A DNA stretch of 64,000 nucleotides from Segatella copri (GTDB lineage: Bacteria > Bacteroidota > Bacteroidia > Bacteroidales > Bacteroidaceae): positions 868,001 to 932,000 of the forward strand of contig NZ_JAPDUW010000001.1 in NCBI RefSeq assembly GCF_026015295.1. Reading direction: 5' to 3'. Under the pieces are notes generated by a model. The model worked only from the letters and a program-made list of their open reading frames with translations. It did not search any database and was not told the origin of the DNA. Each line of letters opens with the position of its first letter. The stretch's first letter is position 1. Both the position numbers and the translations under genes were made by a program. Shown piece after piece: positions 34,419 through 43,965 of this stretch.

Positions 34419-35711
34419 ATGAACAAGAAAGTATTTAGTGCAGCTATTTTAGCTTCAGCTGCAATGGCAATGACTTCTTGCAGCTCTAGCAAGAATGCAC
34501 AGAATGAGAACGCAACAAAGGCTGAGAAGATAACGGAGGCAGAGGCTACCCGTCCGTCAGCAGATGAGGAAATGGACGAGAGTTATCTTGTCCTCTCAGA
34601 GGCTCAGCAGAACATCGTGAAGAAGAATAATGATTTCGCTTTCAAACTCTATCAGCAGATCAGCGGCATGGATTCTGAGGTGGTTTCGCCAATGAGCATC
34701 GCCTATCTGATGGGAATGCTTGCAAATGGTGCCGACGGCATGACTCAGCAGGAGATTCTGAAGGCAATCGGTTGCGAGGGCATGAGCGTGAAGGAACTCA
34801 ACGACTGTTATAAGGCGCTGATGCTTTCGGCTGGCAAGCTCGACAAGCAGACAACCGTAAATATTGCCAACTTTATCGCTATCAACAAGAATTTCACATT
34901 GAACAGCGATTTCGCTCGTACCGTAGCCGATTCTTATCAGGCGGGCGTGGAGAGCATGGACTTTACCTCTCCTAAATCTGCCTCTCGCATTAATGACTGG
35001 TGCAAGAAGCAGACTAAAGGCATGATTCCTAGCATCATCGACCAGGTAGACCCAGCAGCCGTTTCTTACCTTCTGAATGCTATTTATTTTAATGGAATCT
35101 GGCAGGAGAAGTTTGATGCGAAGAATACCCGCCTCGAGAACTTCAGCGGTTACACCCGCGATATTAAGAAGGTGAACATGATGCACCTGAACAAGAAGTT
35201 TGCCTATACAGAAAATGATATGTTGCAGGCTGTAGAGCTGCCATACGGAAATGGAAGTTATCAGATGACCGTTCTTCTTCCTAAGGCTGGCAAGAGCATC
35301 AGCGAGGTGATGAAGGAGATGGATGCTGATAAACTTCAGAAGTTGAGTAATGACATGGACCGTTGCCAGGTAGATTTAAAATTCCCTAAGTTTACCACAG
35401 AGATGGATTTGTCGCTCAACCAGATTATCAGTAAATTGGGCGCTCCAAGCATCTTCCAGCCAGGCACGGCAGATTTCAGCCGTTTTGCCAATGGCAGCTT
35501 CTACGTATCGAAGATGTTGCAGAAGGCAAAGATTGAGGTAAGCGAGCGTGGAACAAAGGCTGCTGCCGTAACAGCTGCTGTGATGCTGACCTCACTGGGT
35601 CCTCACGAGATGAAGCGTGTAGAATTTCATGCCAACCGCCCATTCGTTTATTTCATTACAGAACGTAACAGTGGCGCCATTCTCTTCATGGGTCAGTTCC
35701 TGGGAGAATAA
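34419..35711 (+). CDS. Serpin-family lipoprotein
   Basis: A 430-residue serpin with a lipoprotein signal (lipobox ending AMTSC, Cys21), so it is probably anchored in the envelope. Serpin landmarks include VVSPMSIAYLMGMLANGA, NAIYFNGIWQEKF, the hinge ERGTKAAAVTAA (about 376-387) and the C-terminal HANRPFVYFI. The small-residue hinge suggests an inhibitory serpin. Counting from the hinge, the scissile bond falls around Ser-Leu in VMLTSLGP, which would favour chymotrypsin- or elastase-like targets, but this is only estimated. The linker after the Cys is rich in Ser, Asn, Glu and Ala. Confidence 0.92.
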   Translation: MNKKVFSAAILASAAMAMTSCSSSKNAQNENATKAEKITEAEATRPSADEEMDESYLVLSEAQQNIVKKNNDFAFKLYQQISGMDSEVVSPMSIAYLMGMLANGADGMTQQEILKAIGCEGMSVKELNDCYKALMLSAGKLDKQTTVNIANFIAINKNFTLNSDFARTVADSYQAGVESMDFTSPKSASRINDWCKKQTKGMIPSIIDQVDPAAVSYLLNAIYFNGIWQEKFDAKNTRLENFSGYTRDIKKVNMMHLNKKFAYTENDMLQAVELPYGNGSYQMTVLLPKAGKSISEVMKEMDADKLQKLSNDMDRCQVDLKFPKFTTEMDLSLNQIISKLGAPSIFQPGTADFSRFANGSFYVSKMLQKAKIEVSERGTKAAAVTAAVMLTSLGPHEMKRVEFHANRPFVYFITERNSGAILFMGQFLGE

Positions 35712-35742
35712 TAACAGAGAATTTGCAGGTTCTTAAAACTAG

Positions 35743-35794
35743 AAAAGCGAAAGCTAAGTCCGTAATCCGGAATCTGGCTTTCGCTTTTTCTATT
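35743..35794. terminator. Bidirectional terminator between serpin and ligA
   Basis: AAAAGCGAAAGC (35743-35754) pairs with GCTTTCGCTTTT (35777-35788), with an inner CCGTAATCCGG. T runs occur on both strands. Confidence 0.75.
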
Positions 35795-35799
35795 TTGTT

Positions 35800-37782
35800 T
35801 TATTCGCTTGCTTGCTCCTGAAACTTTTCAATGAACTCATCCTCAGTAATAATTGGAATATTGAGTTCATGGGCTTTCTTGTTCTTCGAACTCTGCGAAG
35901 CAGCATCGTTGTTAATCAGGAAGTTAGTACTCTTGCTCACGCTTCCCGTAACCTTGCCGCCCTGGCTTTCAATATAAGCTTTCAGCTCGTTGCGGTTCTT
36001 GTAATGATGCACATCTCCGGTTACGACGAAAGTCAGTCCCTGGCATTTATTTCCCGTTTCTACAGGCTCCTGCTCCTCGATAATCAGCTCGGACAACAGA
36101 TGCTGCACATGCTGGAAATGAACATCATCCTTGAACCAGGCGATAAACTTGGCACTCTTTTCCGGTCCAATGCCATCAATGCTTGCAAACTCATCATCAA
36201 ACATGCTCAGACGCGCCGTTTCTATCAGTTCCTTCACCTTGTAACGGCTGAGCAGTTTTTTAGCCACATCGCCGCCGCAGAGCGGAATGTTCAAGGCGTA
36301 GAGCAGATGACGGCCATCAGTATGGCGGCTCTTCTCTACACTCTCCAGAAGATTGCTTACGCTCTTCTTGCCAAATCCTTCGAAACAGGAAATCTCGAAC
36401 GCATAATTCTTCAGTTTGTAGAAATCTGCATATTCCTTGATAAAACCATGATTGATGAATTTCCAGACAGTCTGTTCTGAGATTCCATCAATATTGATTC
36501 CTTCCTTGCTGACGAAGCGGGCAAATTTCTTGAGCTGTTTGGCAGGGCAGGCTGCATTGGTGCAATGGAGAGTCTTGGTGCCGCTCTCGCTCTCGCGCAC
36601 TACAGCTGGCGCATGGCAAACCGGACATTCGGCGGGAATGACAAAACTTCCCACAACCTCTGTAATATTGATTACCTTCGGGATAATCTTATTGGCCTTG
36701 ATGACCTGCAGTCTGGTTCCCTTGTCGCCAATGCCCAGACGCTCGCATTCGCTTACATTGCAGAGCGAGGCACGCTGCACGGTGGTTCCTTCAAGTTCTA
36801 CCGGTTTGAAAACTGCTACAGGCGTGATGGTGCTGGCTGCGCACGACCATTCGATGTGGTCGAGTACGGTGTCAGCATGTTCATCTTGCCATTTAAAGGC
36901 AAATCCTGCCCTCGTAGCGTGGTGCCCTGTAACGGACCCCGTAGCTGCATAAGCCGTATCATCGTAGCAAATCACCAGTCCGTCTACCGGGAAAGGATTC
37001 TTCTTGCTTGTCACCTTCTCCGTAAACTTGTCTATTTCCTGCTGGATATTTTCTGTGGTAGGGTGGTCAATACGCTCACGTTCTACAGGATTCATTCCCA
37101 GGTCTTTCAGCATCTGCATGCGTTCGCCCCATGAGGTAAGTTCCCGCTCAGTATAAACCAGGGTGAACGGAATCCATTGGATGTGGCGCTGCTTCACCTC
37201 ATCAATATCCTTCAGCGTGAGTGAGCCTGAAGCGAGGTTTCGCGGATTGGCGTAATCGCCTTCGCTTTCGATGATGAACTGTTCGAAATCAGCATACGAA
37301 ATGACGGCTTCTCCTCTTACTACAAGATGTCCTTTCTCTGAAATGGTAGCAGGAATGCCTGAAATGGCTGGAGCCAAGTGGGTAATGTTGGTGCCGATGT
37401 GTCCGTTACCGCGGGTAACGATTTTGGTGAGTTTTCCGCCGTCATAGGTTACTACGAGGGTCAGTCCGTCCAGTTTCCATGAAATCCAGATAGGGCGGTC
37501 TTCTGCCCATTTTACAAGATCACTTACCTGTTTGGTCTTTGCCAGAGAGAGGGCGGCAAATTCATGCTTCTCTTTCTTTCCTACGATAGAATCTTCTGAC
37601 ACGCGATTAGTAGGGGAGTCAGGCAGAATTTCGCCTGTTTCCTCTTCCAATCTCTTGAGCTGGTCGAAAAGGGCGTCCCACTCATAGTCGGTCATGAGTT
37701 CGCCTTTTCCGTTATAATAACTATCCGAAGCTTGGTTGAGTCTTTCAACCAAGCTCTTCATCTGCAATAGTTTCTCTTCCAT
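35800..37782 (-). CDS. ligA: NAD-dependent DNA ligase LigA
   Basis: LigA seals nicks in replication and repair using NAD. The 660-residue protein contains the adenylation motif SWKLDGLTL with the catalytic Lys103, a zinc finger (CPVCHAP...CTNAACPAK), helix-hairpin-helix repeats (IDGIGPEKSAKFI) and a C-terminal BRCT domain (GLTFVVTGDVHHYKNRNELK). Domain order and length are as expected. The adenylation domain contains some less common substitutions (KLDG with SEGDYANPRNLASGSL intact). GNAT gene lies upstream in the same direction, 52 bases away. Confidence 0.95.
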   Translation of the reverse strand: MEEKLLQMKSLVERLNQASDSYYNGKGELMTDYEWDALFDQLKRLEEETGEILPDSPTNRVSEDSIVGKKEKHEFAALSLAKTKQVSDLVKWAEDRPIWISWKLDGLTLVVTYDGGKLTKIVTRGNGHIGTNITHLAPAISGIPATISEKGHLVVRGEAVISYADFEQFIIESEGDYANPRNLASGSLTLKDIDEVKQRHIQWIPFTLVYTERELTSWGERMQMLKDLGMNPVERERIDHPTTENIQQEIDKFTEKVTSKKNPFPVDGLVICYDDTAYAATGSVTGHHATRAGFAFKWQDEHADTVLDHIEWSCAASTITPVAVFKPVELEGTTVQRASLCNVSECERLGIGDKGTRLQVIKANKIIPKVINITEVVGSFVIPAECPVCHAPAVVRESESGTKTLHCTNAACPAKQLKKFARFVSKEGINIDGISEQTVWKFINHGFIKEYADFYKLKNYAFEISCFEGFGKKSVSNLLESVEKSRHTDGRHLLYALNIPLCGGDVAKKLLSRYKVKELIETARLSMFDDEFASIDGIGPEKSAKFIAWFKDDVHFQHVQHLLSELIIEEQEPVETGNKCQGLTFVVTGDVHHYKNRNELKAYIESQGGKVTGSVSKSTNFLINNDAASQSSKNKKAHELNIPIITEDEFIEKFQEQASE

Positions 37783-37834
37783 AATGAATGTTTGAGGATA
37801 TTAATCAAATGTTGTGTTTTTCGATGGCCAGAAA

Positions 37835-38365
37835 TTATTCTGCAGGTTCCATGGCTATGGAGAGTTTTTCAAAGGCGAAACGCTGACCTCTGTTTCCTCC
37901 ATAGTTTACACGTCCGCAGATGCAGAAACCCATCGAAGACAGAAGGTTAATCATCGGCGTATTGTCAAAGTTGGTGTCAACCTTGATGCTAGGTATTTTT
38001 TCTACCTCGCACATGCTGTTCACCTTACTGATGAAAATACGCGCCAAACCTTCACGCTGGAAACTAGGCAACGTGGCAAAGCGATGTATTACATAATAAT
38101 CGCCATCGGTAATCCAGTTGCCTACTAATTTCTTATATTTGGGTTCACCATTCAATATGACTGCTCCATAGACAACAACCTCTTCGTTTACTGTCAGAAC
38201 GAAGGCGTTGCCATTTTCTATGTCTTTTCTGATGTCTTTTTCTGATGGATATTCCTCAGTCCATTGGTGACGTCCCGATTCTATCATACTTTGGCGAGCC
38301 TGGTCGATGACTTTCCAGCAAGCAGCAAAGTCCTTTATATACGCCGGTCTGAAGTTTGTCTTCAT
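37835..38365 (-). CDS. GNAT-family N-acetyltransferase
   Basis: Starting at MKTNFRPAYIKDFAACW gives 176 residues. The acetyl-CoA binding loop is RFATLPSFQREGLARIFI (Q/RxxGxA type), and the C-terminal NLLSSMGFCICGRVNYG fits the GNAT fold. The acceptor substrate is unknown. An earlier start (38404) is open but would extend into the promoter region. Confidence 0.85.
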   Translation of the reverse strand: MKTNFRPAYIKDFAACWKVIDQARQSMIESGRHQWTEEYPSEKDIRKDIENGNAFVLTVNEEVVVYGAVILNGEPKYKKLVGNWITDGDYYVIHRFATLPSFQREGLARIFISKVNSMCEVEKIPSIKVDTNFDNTPMINLLSSMGFCICGRVNYGGNRGQRFAFEKLSIAMEPAE

Positions 38366-38392
38366 ATTAATTACGCTTTTATTATTCGGGTG

Positions 38393-38400
38393 CAAAATTA
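38393..38400 (-). promoter_or_regulatory. -7 box for the GNAT gene
   Basis: The minus strand reads TAATTTTG, fitting TAnnTTTG, 27 bases before the start codon. Confidence 0.45.
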
Positions 38401-38538
38401 ACAAAAAAAAACGAATTAAACTAAAAAACGGAGGAAAAACTTCACTTTTTTGTTCGTTTTCCTCCGTTTTTCTTGTTTTCTGCTCATTTTGAGCTATTTT
38501 TCCTTTGCTTTATGCTAGGAAGCCGGGTGAATAAGCTT

Positions 38539-39837
38539 CTACGCCAAGCACTTGTCGAGCTCAGCAATGATAGCATCTTTCTGTTCCTTGATATGCTGAC
38601 CGATGAATACGATTTTTATCATGCGGTCGCCCAATTCCTGATCCCATTCCTTCTGCAGCTGTGGGTTATTCATCAAGACCTGGGCGAGTTCGTCTTTCGG
38701 CATGGTAGCCAACCATTGGCCAGCCTGCTTTACAGTCTTCTGCTTGCCAGCCTGCTCGAACACGTAGCACATGTCGCGCTCATCATCGAAATAGCAGATT
38801 CCCTTGGCGCGAACCACGTCTCTAGGCCATTTTCTTGCTACGAAATCATCGAAGAGACCCAGGTCGAAAGGTTTGCGACGATAGTAAACGAAGGTGCCGA
38901 TTCCGTATTCCTCAACTTCTCCGCCTTCATGATCATGGTCATGATCGTGGTGATGATGATGGTGATGGTGCTCATGCTCATCGTGGTCGTGGTCATGGTC
39001 ATCGTGGTCGTGATGATGATGCTCATGTTCGTCTTCCTCGTCATGATCGTGATGATGTTCATGTGCTTCTTCTTCATCATCTTCTTCATGCTCTTCGTTT
39101 CTTTCTGATTCAATCTCCTGAATCCAACCGGCTGAAGTGGATACGGTTTCCCAATCAAACTTCTTGGTGTTGACGATCAGATTCAAGTCAACGTCACCAT
39201 AGTTGCATTCAAAGATTTCTGCCTTAGGCTGGATGGCGCGGATAATCTGCTTCAGGTGCTCCAGCTCCTTAGGCTCAACCTCAGCTGCTTTGTTCAGGAG
39301 AATGATGTTGCAGAACTCAATCTGCTGGATGACGAGCGAAGCCAGATCTTCCTCATCCATATTCTTCTTCATCAGGTCGCTGCCGTTGGAGAATTCATCC
39401 TTCATGCGCAAAGCATCTACTACGGTAACGATGCTGTCAAGGCGCAGAATGCCATTCTCGATGTACTGAGGACCGAGGGATGGGATAGAGCAGATGGTCT
39501 GTGCAATAGGAGCAGGCTCGCAGATTCCGGAAGCCTCGATGACAATGTAATCGAAACGCTTCATGTCTACGATTTCCTTGAGCTGTTCTACCAGGTCCAT
39601 CTTCAATGTGCAGCAGATGCAACCATTCTGGAGAGAAACGAGCGAATCATCTTTCTGACCTACTACGCCACCTTTTTCTATCAGGGCTGCATCAATGTTG
39701 ACTTCACCAATATCGTTGACGATGACGGCAAACTTAATACCTTTTTCGTTAGCTAAAATCTTGTTGAGAAGGGTTGTCTTTCCACTACCCAGGTAGCCTG
39801 TCAAGAGCAATACAGGCACTTCCTTCTTTGCGTTCAT
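38539..39837 (-). CDS. CobW/COG0523 GTPase with His-rich metal-binding region
   Basis: Starting at MNAKKEVPVLLLTGYLG gives 432 residues. The P-loop GYLGSGKTTLL, the zinc-binding signature GCICCTLK (CxCC) and NKAAEV identify a G3E/COG0523 metallochaperone. Between the GTPase domain and the C-terminal CobW_C domain lies a long stretch (about residues 254-305) dominated by His, Asp and Glu, a metal reservoir. Zinc is the likeliest cargo. The start at 39954 is open but lacks a good leader. Local repeats of CATGATCAT-type words encode the His-rich region and are prone to length change. Confidence 0.9.
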   Translation of the reverse strand: MNAKKEVPVLLLTGYLGSGKTTLLNKILANEKGIKFAVIVNDIGEVNIDAALIEKGGVVGQKDDSLVSLQNGCICCTLKMDLVEQLKEIVDMKRFDYIVIEASGICEPAPIAQTICSIPSLGPQYIENGILRLDSIVTVVDALRMKDEFSNGSDLMKKNMDEEDLASLVIQQIEFCNIILLNKAAEVEPKELEHLKQIIRAIQPKAEIFECNYGDVDLNLIVNTKKFDWETVSTSAGWIQEIESERNEEHEEDDEEEAHEHHHDHDEEDEHEHHHHDHDDHDHDHDEHEHHHHHHHHDHDHDHEGGEVEEYGIGTFVYYRRKPFDLGLFDDFVARKWPRDVVRAKGICYFDDERDMCYVFEQAGKQKTVKQAGQWLATMPKDELAQVLMNNPQLQKEWDQELGDRMIKIVFIGQHIKEQKDAIIAELDKCLA

Positions 39838-40151
39838 ATTAAAATATTTTAATGTTATACTTCTTAAACCAAGTCTGCTGATAATGCTGCTTTCTCGGGC
39901 AGCTGTCATCTGGCAGTCTGACGGTTTTGCGAAACTGCAAAGATTGTGCCACACCTTATTTTTTTGCCATCTTTTTTTCGTACACCCCTTTTTTGTCAGT
40001 TATCTTGTGTTATTTTTAGGTTATATTTCATGTTTTTCTCATTTTTCTTTGGTGGTTTCAACTAGAAATAGTATATTTGCAGAGAAAATGTGTTTTAAAC
40101 AGCACATAAACTTAATGAATAAACATATTTTATATACATAAGTAAGTTAAG
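39838..40151. other. Intergenic stretch with divergent promoters
   Basis: About 310 bases. It holds a weak minus-strand -7-like AATCTTTG (39938-39945) for the CobW gene and a strong plus-strand promoter at 40048-40079. Nothing else is supported. Confidence 0.5.
40048..40079 (+). promoter_or_regulatory. Promoter of the M48 peptidase gene
   Basis: TTTG (40048-40051), 20 bases, then TATATTTG (40072-40079): an ideal Bacteroidota promoter. The start codon is 73 bases downstream. Confidence 0.75.
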
Positions 40152-41048
40152 ATGAAAAAGTTTAAGGTTTTAGTTTTGACGGTTGTGGCAGTCCTTGCGC
40201 TGTCATCTTGCGGCACTACTCAGACGGTGCCTCTGACCGGTCGCACTCATCGCATCTCTGTATCCGATGAGCAGGTTCTCAGTCTGTCTAATCAGGAATA
40301 CACAAAGTACATGGCTTCTGCCAAGAAGTCGACCAATGCAGCCAATACGGCGATGGTTCAGCGGGTAGGAAAAAGACTTGCCAATGCTGTTGAACTCTAT
40401 TTGAAGCAGAACGGATTTGAAGCCGACGTGAAGAATTATTCATGGGAATTCAATCTGGTACAAGATAAGTCTGCCAATGCATTCTGTATGCCTGGCGGTA
40501 AAATCGTGGTTTATGAAGGACTTTTGCCTTACACTCAGAATGAAACCGGTTTGGCAATCGTTTTGGGTCACGAAATAGCTCATGCTGTGGCTAAACATAG
40601 TGCTGAGCAGCTCACCAAACAGCAGAATCAGCAAACCGGTACAAGTATCCTGGGAACTGTATTGAACCAGACAGTAGGTAATGGTGTAGGTAATGTGGCA
40701 AGTGCAGTTGCCGGACAGTATTTCTCATTCCGCAATCTGAAGTATTCCCGTGATAATGAAACCGAGGCAGATTACATGGGGCTTATCTTCGCTGCCATGG
40801 CAGGTTACGATCCTCAGCAGGCCATTCCTTTCTGGAAGAGAATGTCACAGGGCTCAAGCAGCAATCAGAGTGATATTTTCAGTGATCACCCTTCAGACGC
40901 CAAGCGTATTGCAGCCTTGCAGAAGGAAATGCCTACTGCGCTGAAGTATTATAAACCTCAGACAACTTATAAGGTAGGTTCTACGAGCAAGACTTCTACA
41001 ACCAAGAAGACCAGTAGAAAAAAGAAGACTACAACCCGCAGAAGATAA
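40152..41048 (+). CDS. M48-family metallopeptidase lipoprotein
   Basis: A 298-residue peptidase with a lipoprotein signal (LALSSCGTT), the zinc motif HEIAHAVAKH and third ligand region DNETEADYMG. It resembles the LoiP/YcaL/BepA-type envelope M48 peptidases that degrade misfolded outer-membrane proteins. The C-terminus is a basic Lys/Thr/Ser/Arg tail (KKTSRKKKTTTRRR), unusual for a periplasmic protein and perhaps surface- or peptidoglycan-interacting. It is likely co-transcribed with nfeD and the SPFH gene downstream. Confidence 0.9.
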   Translation: MKKFKVLVLTVVAVLALSSCGTTQTVPLTGRTHRISVSDEQVLSLSNQEYTKYMASAKKSTNAANTAMVQRVGKRLANAVELYLKQNGFEADVKNYSWEFNLVQDKSANAFCMPGGKIVVYEGLLPYTQNETGLAIVLGHEIAHAVAKHSAEQLTKQQNQQTGTSILGTVLNQTVGNGVGNVASAVAGQYFSFRNLKYSRDNETEADYMGLIFAAMAGYDPQQAIPFWKRMSQGSSSNQSDIFSDHPSDAKRIAALQKEMPTALKYYKPQTTYKVGSTSKTSTTKKTSRKKKTTTRRR

Positions 41049-41099
41049 GGAATTTTCCGAATCTCTCGAATCTGAAGAATCAAATTAAAATAGTTAAGT

Positions 41100-41549
41100 A
41101 TGGAGTATTTATCTCATAACCTTTGGCTGGTATGGACGTCGGTGATGTTCATCTGCCTCATCTTAGAGTTGTCTTCTGGCGATTTCTATGTTACTTGTTT
41201 TGCCATTGGTGCGCTCATCAGCATTCCTGTGGCATTAGTAGGAGCACCTTTCTGGGTGCAGGTAGTGGTTTGGGCTATCTGCTCTATGCTTAGCATCTGG
41301 TTGGTTCGTCCGCATCTGCTGAAATCGCTACACAAGGGTGGGGAAGACCGCCGCAGTAACGCCGATGCGCTGGCAGGACAGATAGGGGAAGTGACCGAGA
41401 TGATTCCTGCCGGAGGATATGGTAGAGTGAAGCTGGATGGAGATGATTGGAAAGCGGAAGTTCCGCATCTTGCCGAACCGCTTGCTGTAGGCGATAAGGT
41501 TCGAATCTTAGGTCACGAATCTATCATCCTCAAGGTAGAAAAAGTTTAG
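41100..41549 (+). CDS. NfeD-like membrane protein
   Basis: A 149-residue protein with hydrophobic N-terminal helices (LWLVWTSVMFICLILELSSG, FAIGALISIPVALVG) and a C-terminal OB-fold-like domain (GQIGEVTEMIPAGGYGRVKLDGDDW). NfeD proteins pair with SPFH/stomatin proteins and control membrane microdomains. The SPFH gene starts 48 bases downstream, the conserved gene pair. Confidence 0.88.
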   Translation: MEYLSHNLWLVWTSVMFICLILELSSGDFYVTCFAIGALISIPVALVGAPFWVQVVVWAICSMLSIWLVRPHLLKSLHKGGEDRRSNADALAGQIGEVTEMIPAGGYGRVKLDGDDWKAEVPHLAEPLAVGDKVRILGHESIILKVEKV

Positions 41550-41597
41550 GTAGGAAAAGTTTAAATTCAACATTATTCACTTAATCGTATAAACATC

Positions 41598-42548
41598 ATG
41601 AACATAGGAATTTATGTGCTGGTGGCTCTAGTAGCACTTGCACTCGTAGTAGTTAAGAAAACCATCGTCATCATCCCTCAGAGTGAGACGAAAATCATAG
41701 AGCGTCTCGGACGATATTTTGCTACGCTCAAGCCGGGTATTAATATCATCATTCCTTTCATTGACCATGCCAAGGATATTGTGGCGATGAGAAACGGAAG
41801 ATACCTTTATACAAACAGCATCGACCTTCGTGAACAGGTCTACGATTTCGACCGTCAGAATGTAATCACTAAGGATAATATCCAGATGCAGATAAATGCG
41901 TTGCTCTATTTCCAGATTGTGGACCCATTCAAGAGTGTGTATGAAATCAACAATCTGCCAAACGCCATAGAGAAACTGACCCAAACTACCTTGCGTAATA
42001 TAATAGGTGAGATGGAACTTGACCAGACTCTTACCTCCCGCGATACGATTAACACCAAACTCCGTGCAGTTTTGGATGATGCAACCAATAAGTGGGGAAT
42101 CAAGGTAAACCGAGTAGAATTGCAGGATATTACACCTCCAGAGAGTGTGCTCCAGGCGATGGAAAAGCAGATGCAGGCTGAACGCAACAAGCGTGCTACT
42201 ATCCTGACTTCTGAAGGTGAGAAGGAAAAGCAGCGCCTGCTCTCAGAAGGTGAGAAGGCTGCCATCGTGAACAAGGCTGAGGCTGCCAAACAGCAGGCTA
42301 TCCTGAATGCAGAAGGTGAGGCTACTGCCCGCATCCGTAAGGCTGAGGCCGAGGCTATTGCCATTCAGAAGATTACGGAAGCTGTAGGACAGAGTACGAA
42401 TCCTGCCAACTATCTCTTGGCCCAGAAATACATCAGCATGATGCAGGAAGTGGCTCAGGGTAAGGATAATAAGGTGGTTTATCTGCCATACGAGGCAACC
42501 AATCTCTTGGGCTCTATCGGAGGAATCAAAGACCTTTTTAAGGGATAA
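41598..42548 (+). CDS. SPFH-domain membrane protein (stomatin/QmcA-like)
   Basis: A 316-residue protein with an N-terminal membrane anchor (YVLVALVALALVVVKKTI), an SPFH/prohibitin domain (about 25-190) and an Ala/Glu/Lys-rich coiled coil (EAAKQQAILNAEGEATARIRK). It forms oligomeric membrane scaffolds and interacts with NfeD or FtsH-type proteases in other bacteria. It follows nfeD directly. Confidence 0.9.
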   Translation: MNIGIYVLVALVALALVVVKKTIVIIPQSETKIIERLGRYFATLKPGINIIIPFIDHAKDIVAMRNGRYLYTNSIDLREQVYDFDRQNVITKDNIQMQINALLYFQIVDPFKSVYEINNLPNAIEKLTQTTLRNIIGEMELDQTLTSRDTINTKLRAVLDDATNKWGIKVNRVELQDITPPESVLQAMEKQMQAERNKRATILTSEGEKEKQRLLSEGEKAAIVNKAEAAKQQAILNAEGEATARIRKAEAEAIAIQKITEAVGQSTNPANYLLAQKYISMMQEVAQGKDNKVVYLPYEATNLLGSIGGIKDLFKG

Positions 42549-42664
42549 AGACCTCTGAGTCAATGGATAATGCCATTTGGCTCAAGATTGGCTCAAAAAA
42601 ATAAAGCACTCTGAATATCAGTAAACTGTAACTTCAGTAAGTAAAAATATAAAACAGGATAAAA

Positions 42665-43774
42665 ATGAAGAAAATCTGTATCGTTGCAGGTGCAAGACCT
42701 AACTTTATCAAGGTTGCGCCCGTAATTAGAGCAATTCGTAATGCTCAGGAAGTTGGTAACGAAATCAGCTATCAGTTGGTTTACACAGGAAAAGAGGATG
42801 ACCCGACTTTGGAATCTTCTCTTTTCGATGACTTAGGCATTCAGAAACCGGATGCTTATCTCGGCGTAGACTGTCCAAACATGAACGAACTTACCGGACA
42901 GGTGATGGGTCAGTTTGAGCGCTATCTGCAGCAGAATGCTACAGATGTTGTCATTGTGGTTGATGATCTGGCTTCAACCATGGCTGTGGCTATTGTTACC
43001 AAGAAGCAGGGTGTGCAGCTTGCTCATATTGCAGCCGGAACCCGCAGTTTTGACATTACCATGCCAAAGGAAATCAACCGTCTGGTGATTGATGGCTTGT
43101 CAGATATTCTCTTTACCGCTGGCATTTCAAACAACAGCATCGCCAACAAGGAAGGTGCAGAATTGTCTAAGGTTTACATGGTAGGAAATGTGCTTATCGA
43201 CAACATCCGCTTCCTTCAGTCTAAAATGCAGCGTCCTGAAGTCATGGACGAGTTTCATCTGAAAGAAGGTGAATATATGGTTTTGACCTTGAACCGCAAG
43301 GCCATCGTCAATAACATTGATGAGATGAAATCACTCATTTCTGTCATAGATGAAGAGGCGCGCCAGGCTGGAGTGAAGGTGATTGCTCCGCTTCGAGGCA
43401 AAGCCTTGGGCTTCGTGCTCGCATTCAAGGCTTATCAGGAAGAGAGTAATCATCAGAGTGGAATCCAGGTGGTTCAGCCGCTCAATTATCTGTCGTTTGC
43501 TTATCTTACAGCTCACGCCAAAGGTGTGATTACCGATTCGGGTAATGTGGCTGAAGAAGCTACCTTCAATGGGGTTCCTTGCATTACGCTCAACAGCTAT
43601 ACTGAGCATATTGAAACCGTAAAGGTGGGTACAAACGAACTGGTTGCTGAAGATCCGGAGTTACTGAAGCAATCTATGCAGAAACTTCTGAAGGGTGAAT
43701 GGAAGAAAGCGGGCATTCCTGACAGATGGGATGGCCGCTCAGCAGAAAGAATAGTCCAGATTCTCGCTGAATAG
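42665..43774 (+). CDS. wecB: UDP-N-acetylglucosamine 2-epimerase (non-hydrolysing)
   Basis: A 369-residue enzyme converting UDP-GlcNAc to UDP-ManNAc for surface polysaccharides. Landmarks: GARPNFIKVAPVIRAI at the N-terminus, VVIVVDDLASTMA, HIAAGTRSFD, VLTLNRKAIVNN and TDSGNVAEEATFNGVPCITL. In most WecB proteins the segment is GHRREN and HGDT; here GDTN-like residues are replaced (VDDLAST, NRKAIV), so activity may differ. Symbol tentative. A strong terminator follows; no other polysaccharide genes are adjacent. Confidence 0.8.
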   Translation: MKKICIVAGARPNFIKVAPVIRAIRNAQEVGNEISYQLVYTGKEDDPTLESSLFDDLGIQKPDAYLGVDCPNMNELTGQVMGQFERYLQQNATDVVIVVDDLASTMAVAIVTKKQGVQLAHIAAGTRSFDITMPKEINRLVIDGLSDILFTAGISNNSIANKEGAELSKVYMVGNVLIDNIRFLQSKMQRPEVMDEFHLKEGEYMVLTLNRKAIVNNIDEMKSLISVIDEEARQAGVKVIAPLRGKALGFVLAFKAYQEESNHQSGIQVVQPLNYLSFAYLTAHAKGVITDSGNVAEEATFNGVPCITLNSYTEHIETVKVGTNELVAEDPELLKQSMQKLLKGEWKKAGIPDRWDGRSAERIVQILAE

Positions 43775-43847
43775 AATCTAAACTCATAGGTATAATCTCA
43801 TGGAGAGAGATGATTCTATGTAAACTGATTCTTTTCAGAATAAACTT

Positions 43848-43892
43848 AGAGGTTCACTTCAATATCGTTATATTGAATAGTGAACCTCTTTC
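43848..43892 (+). terminator. Terminator after the 2-epimerase gene
   Basis: AGAGGTTCACT and AGTGAACCTCT form the outer stem, with TTCAATAT/ATATTGAA continuing inward, followed by TTCTTTTT. Confidence 0.85.
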
Positions 43893-43965
43893 TTTTTATG
43901 CTTTATCTTTTTCTTAAGCCAAAGCTACCTTTTATCTTTTTCTTAACTTAAAACCATCCTTTTCC

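Noticed and set aside
38473..39108. Hydrophobic plus-strand ORF opposite the His-rich CobW arm
   Set aside because: The Met/Val runs are the complement of His/Asp codon repeats; not a real membrane protein.
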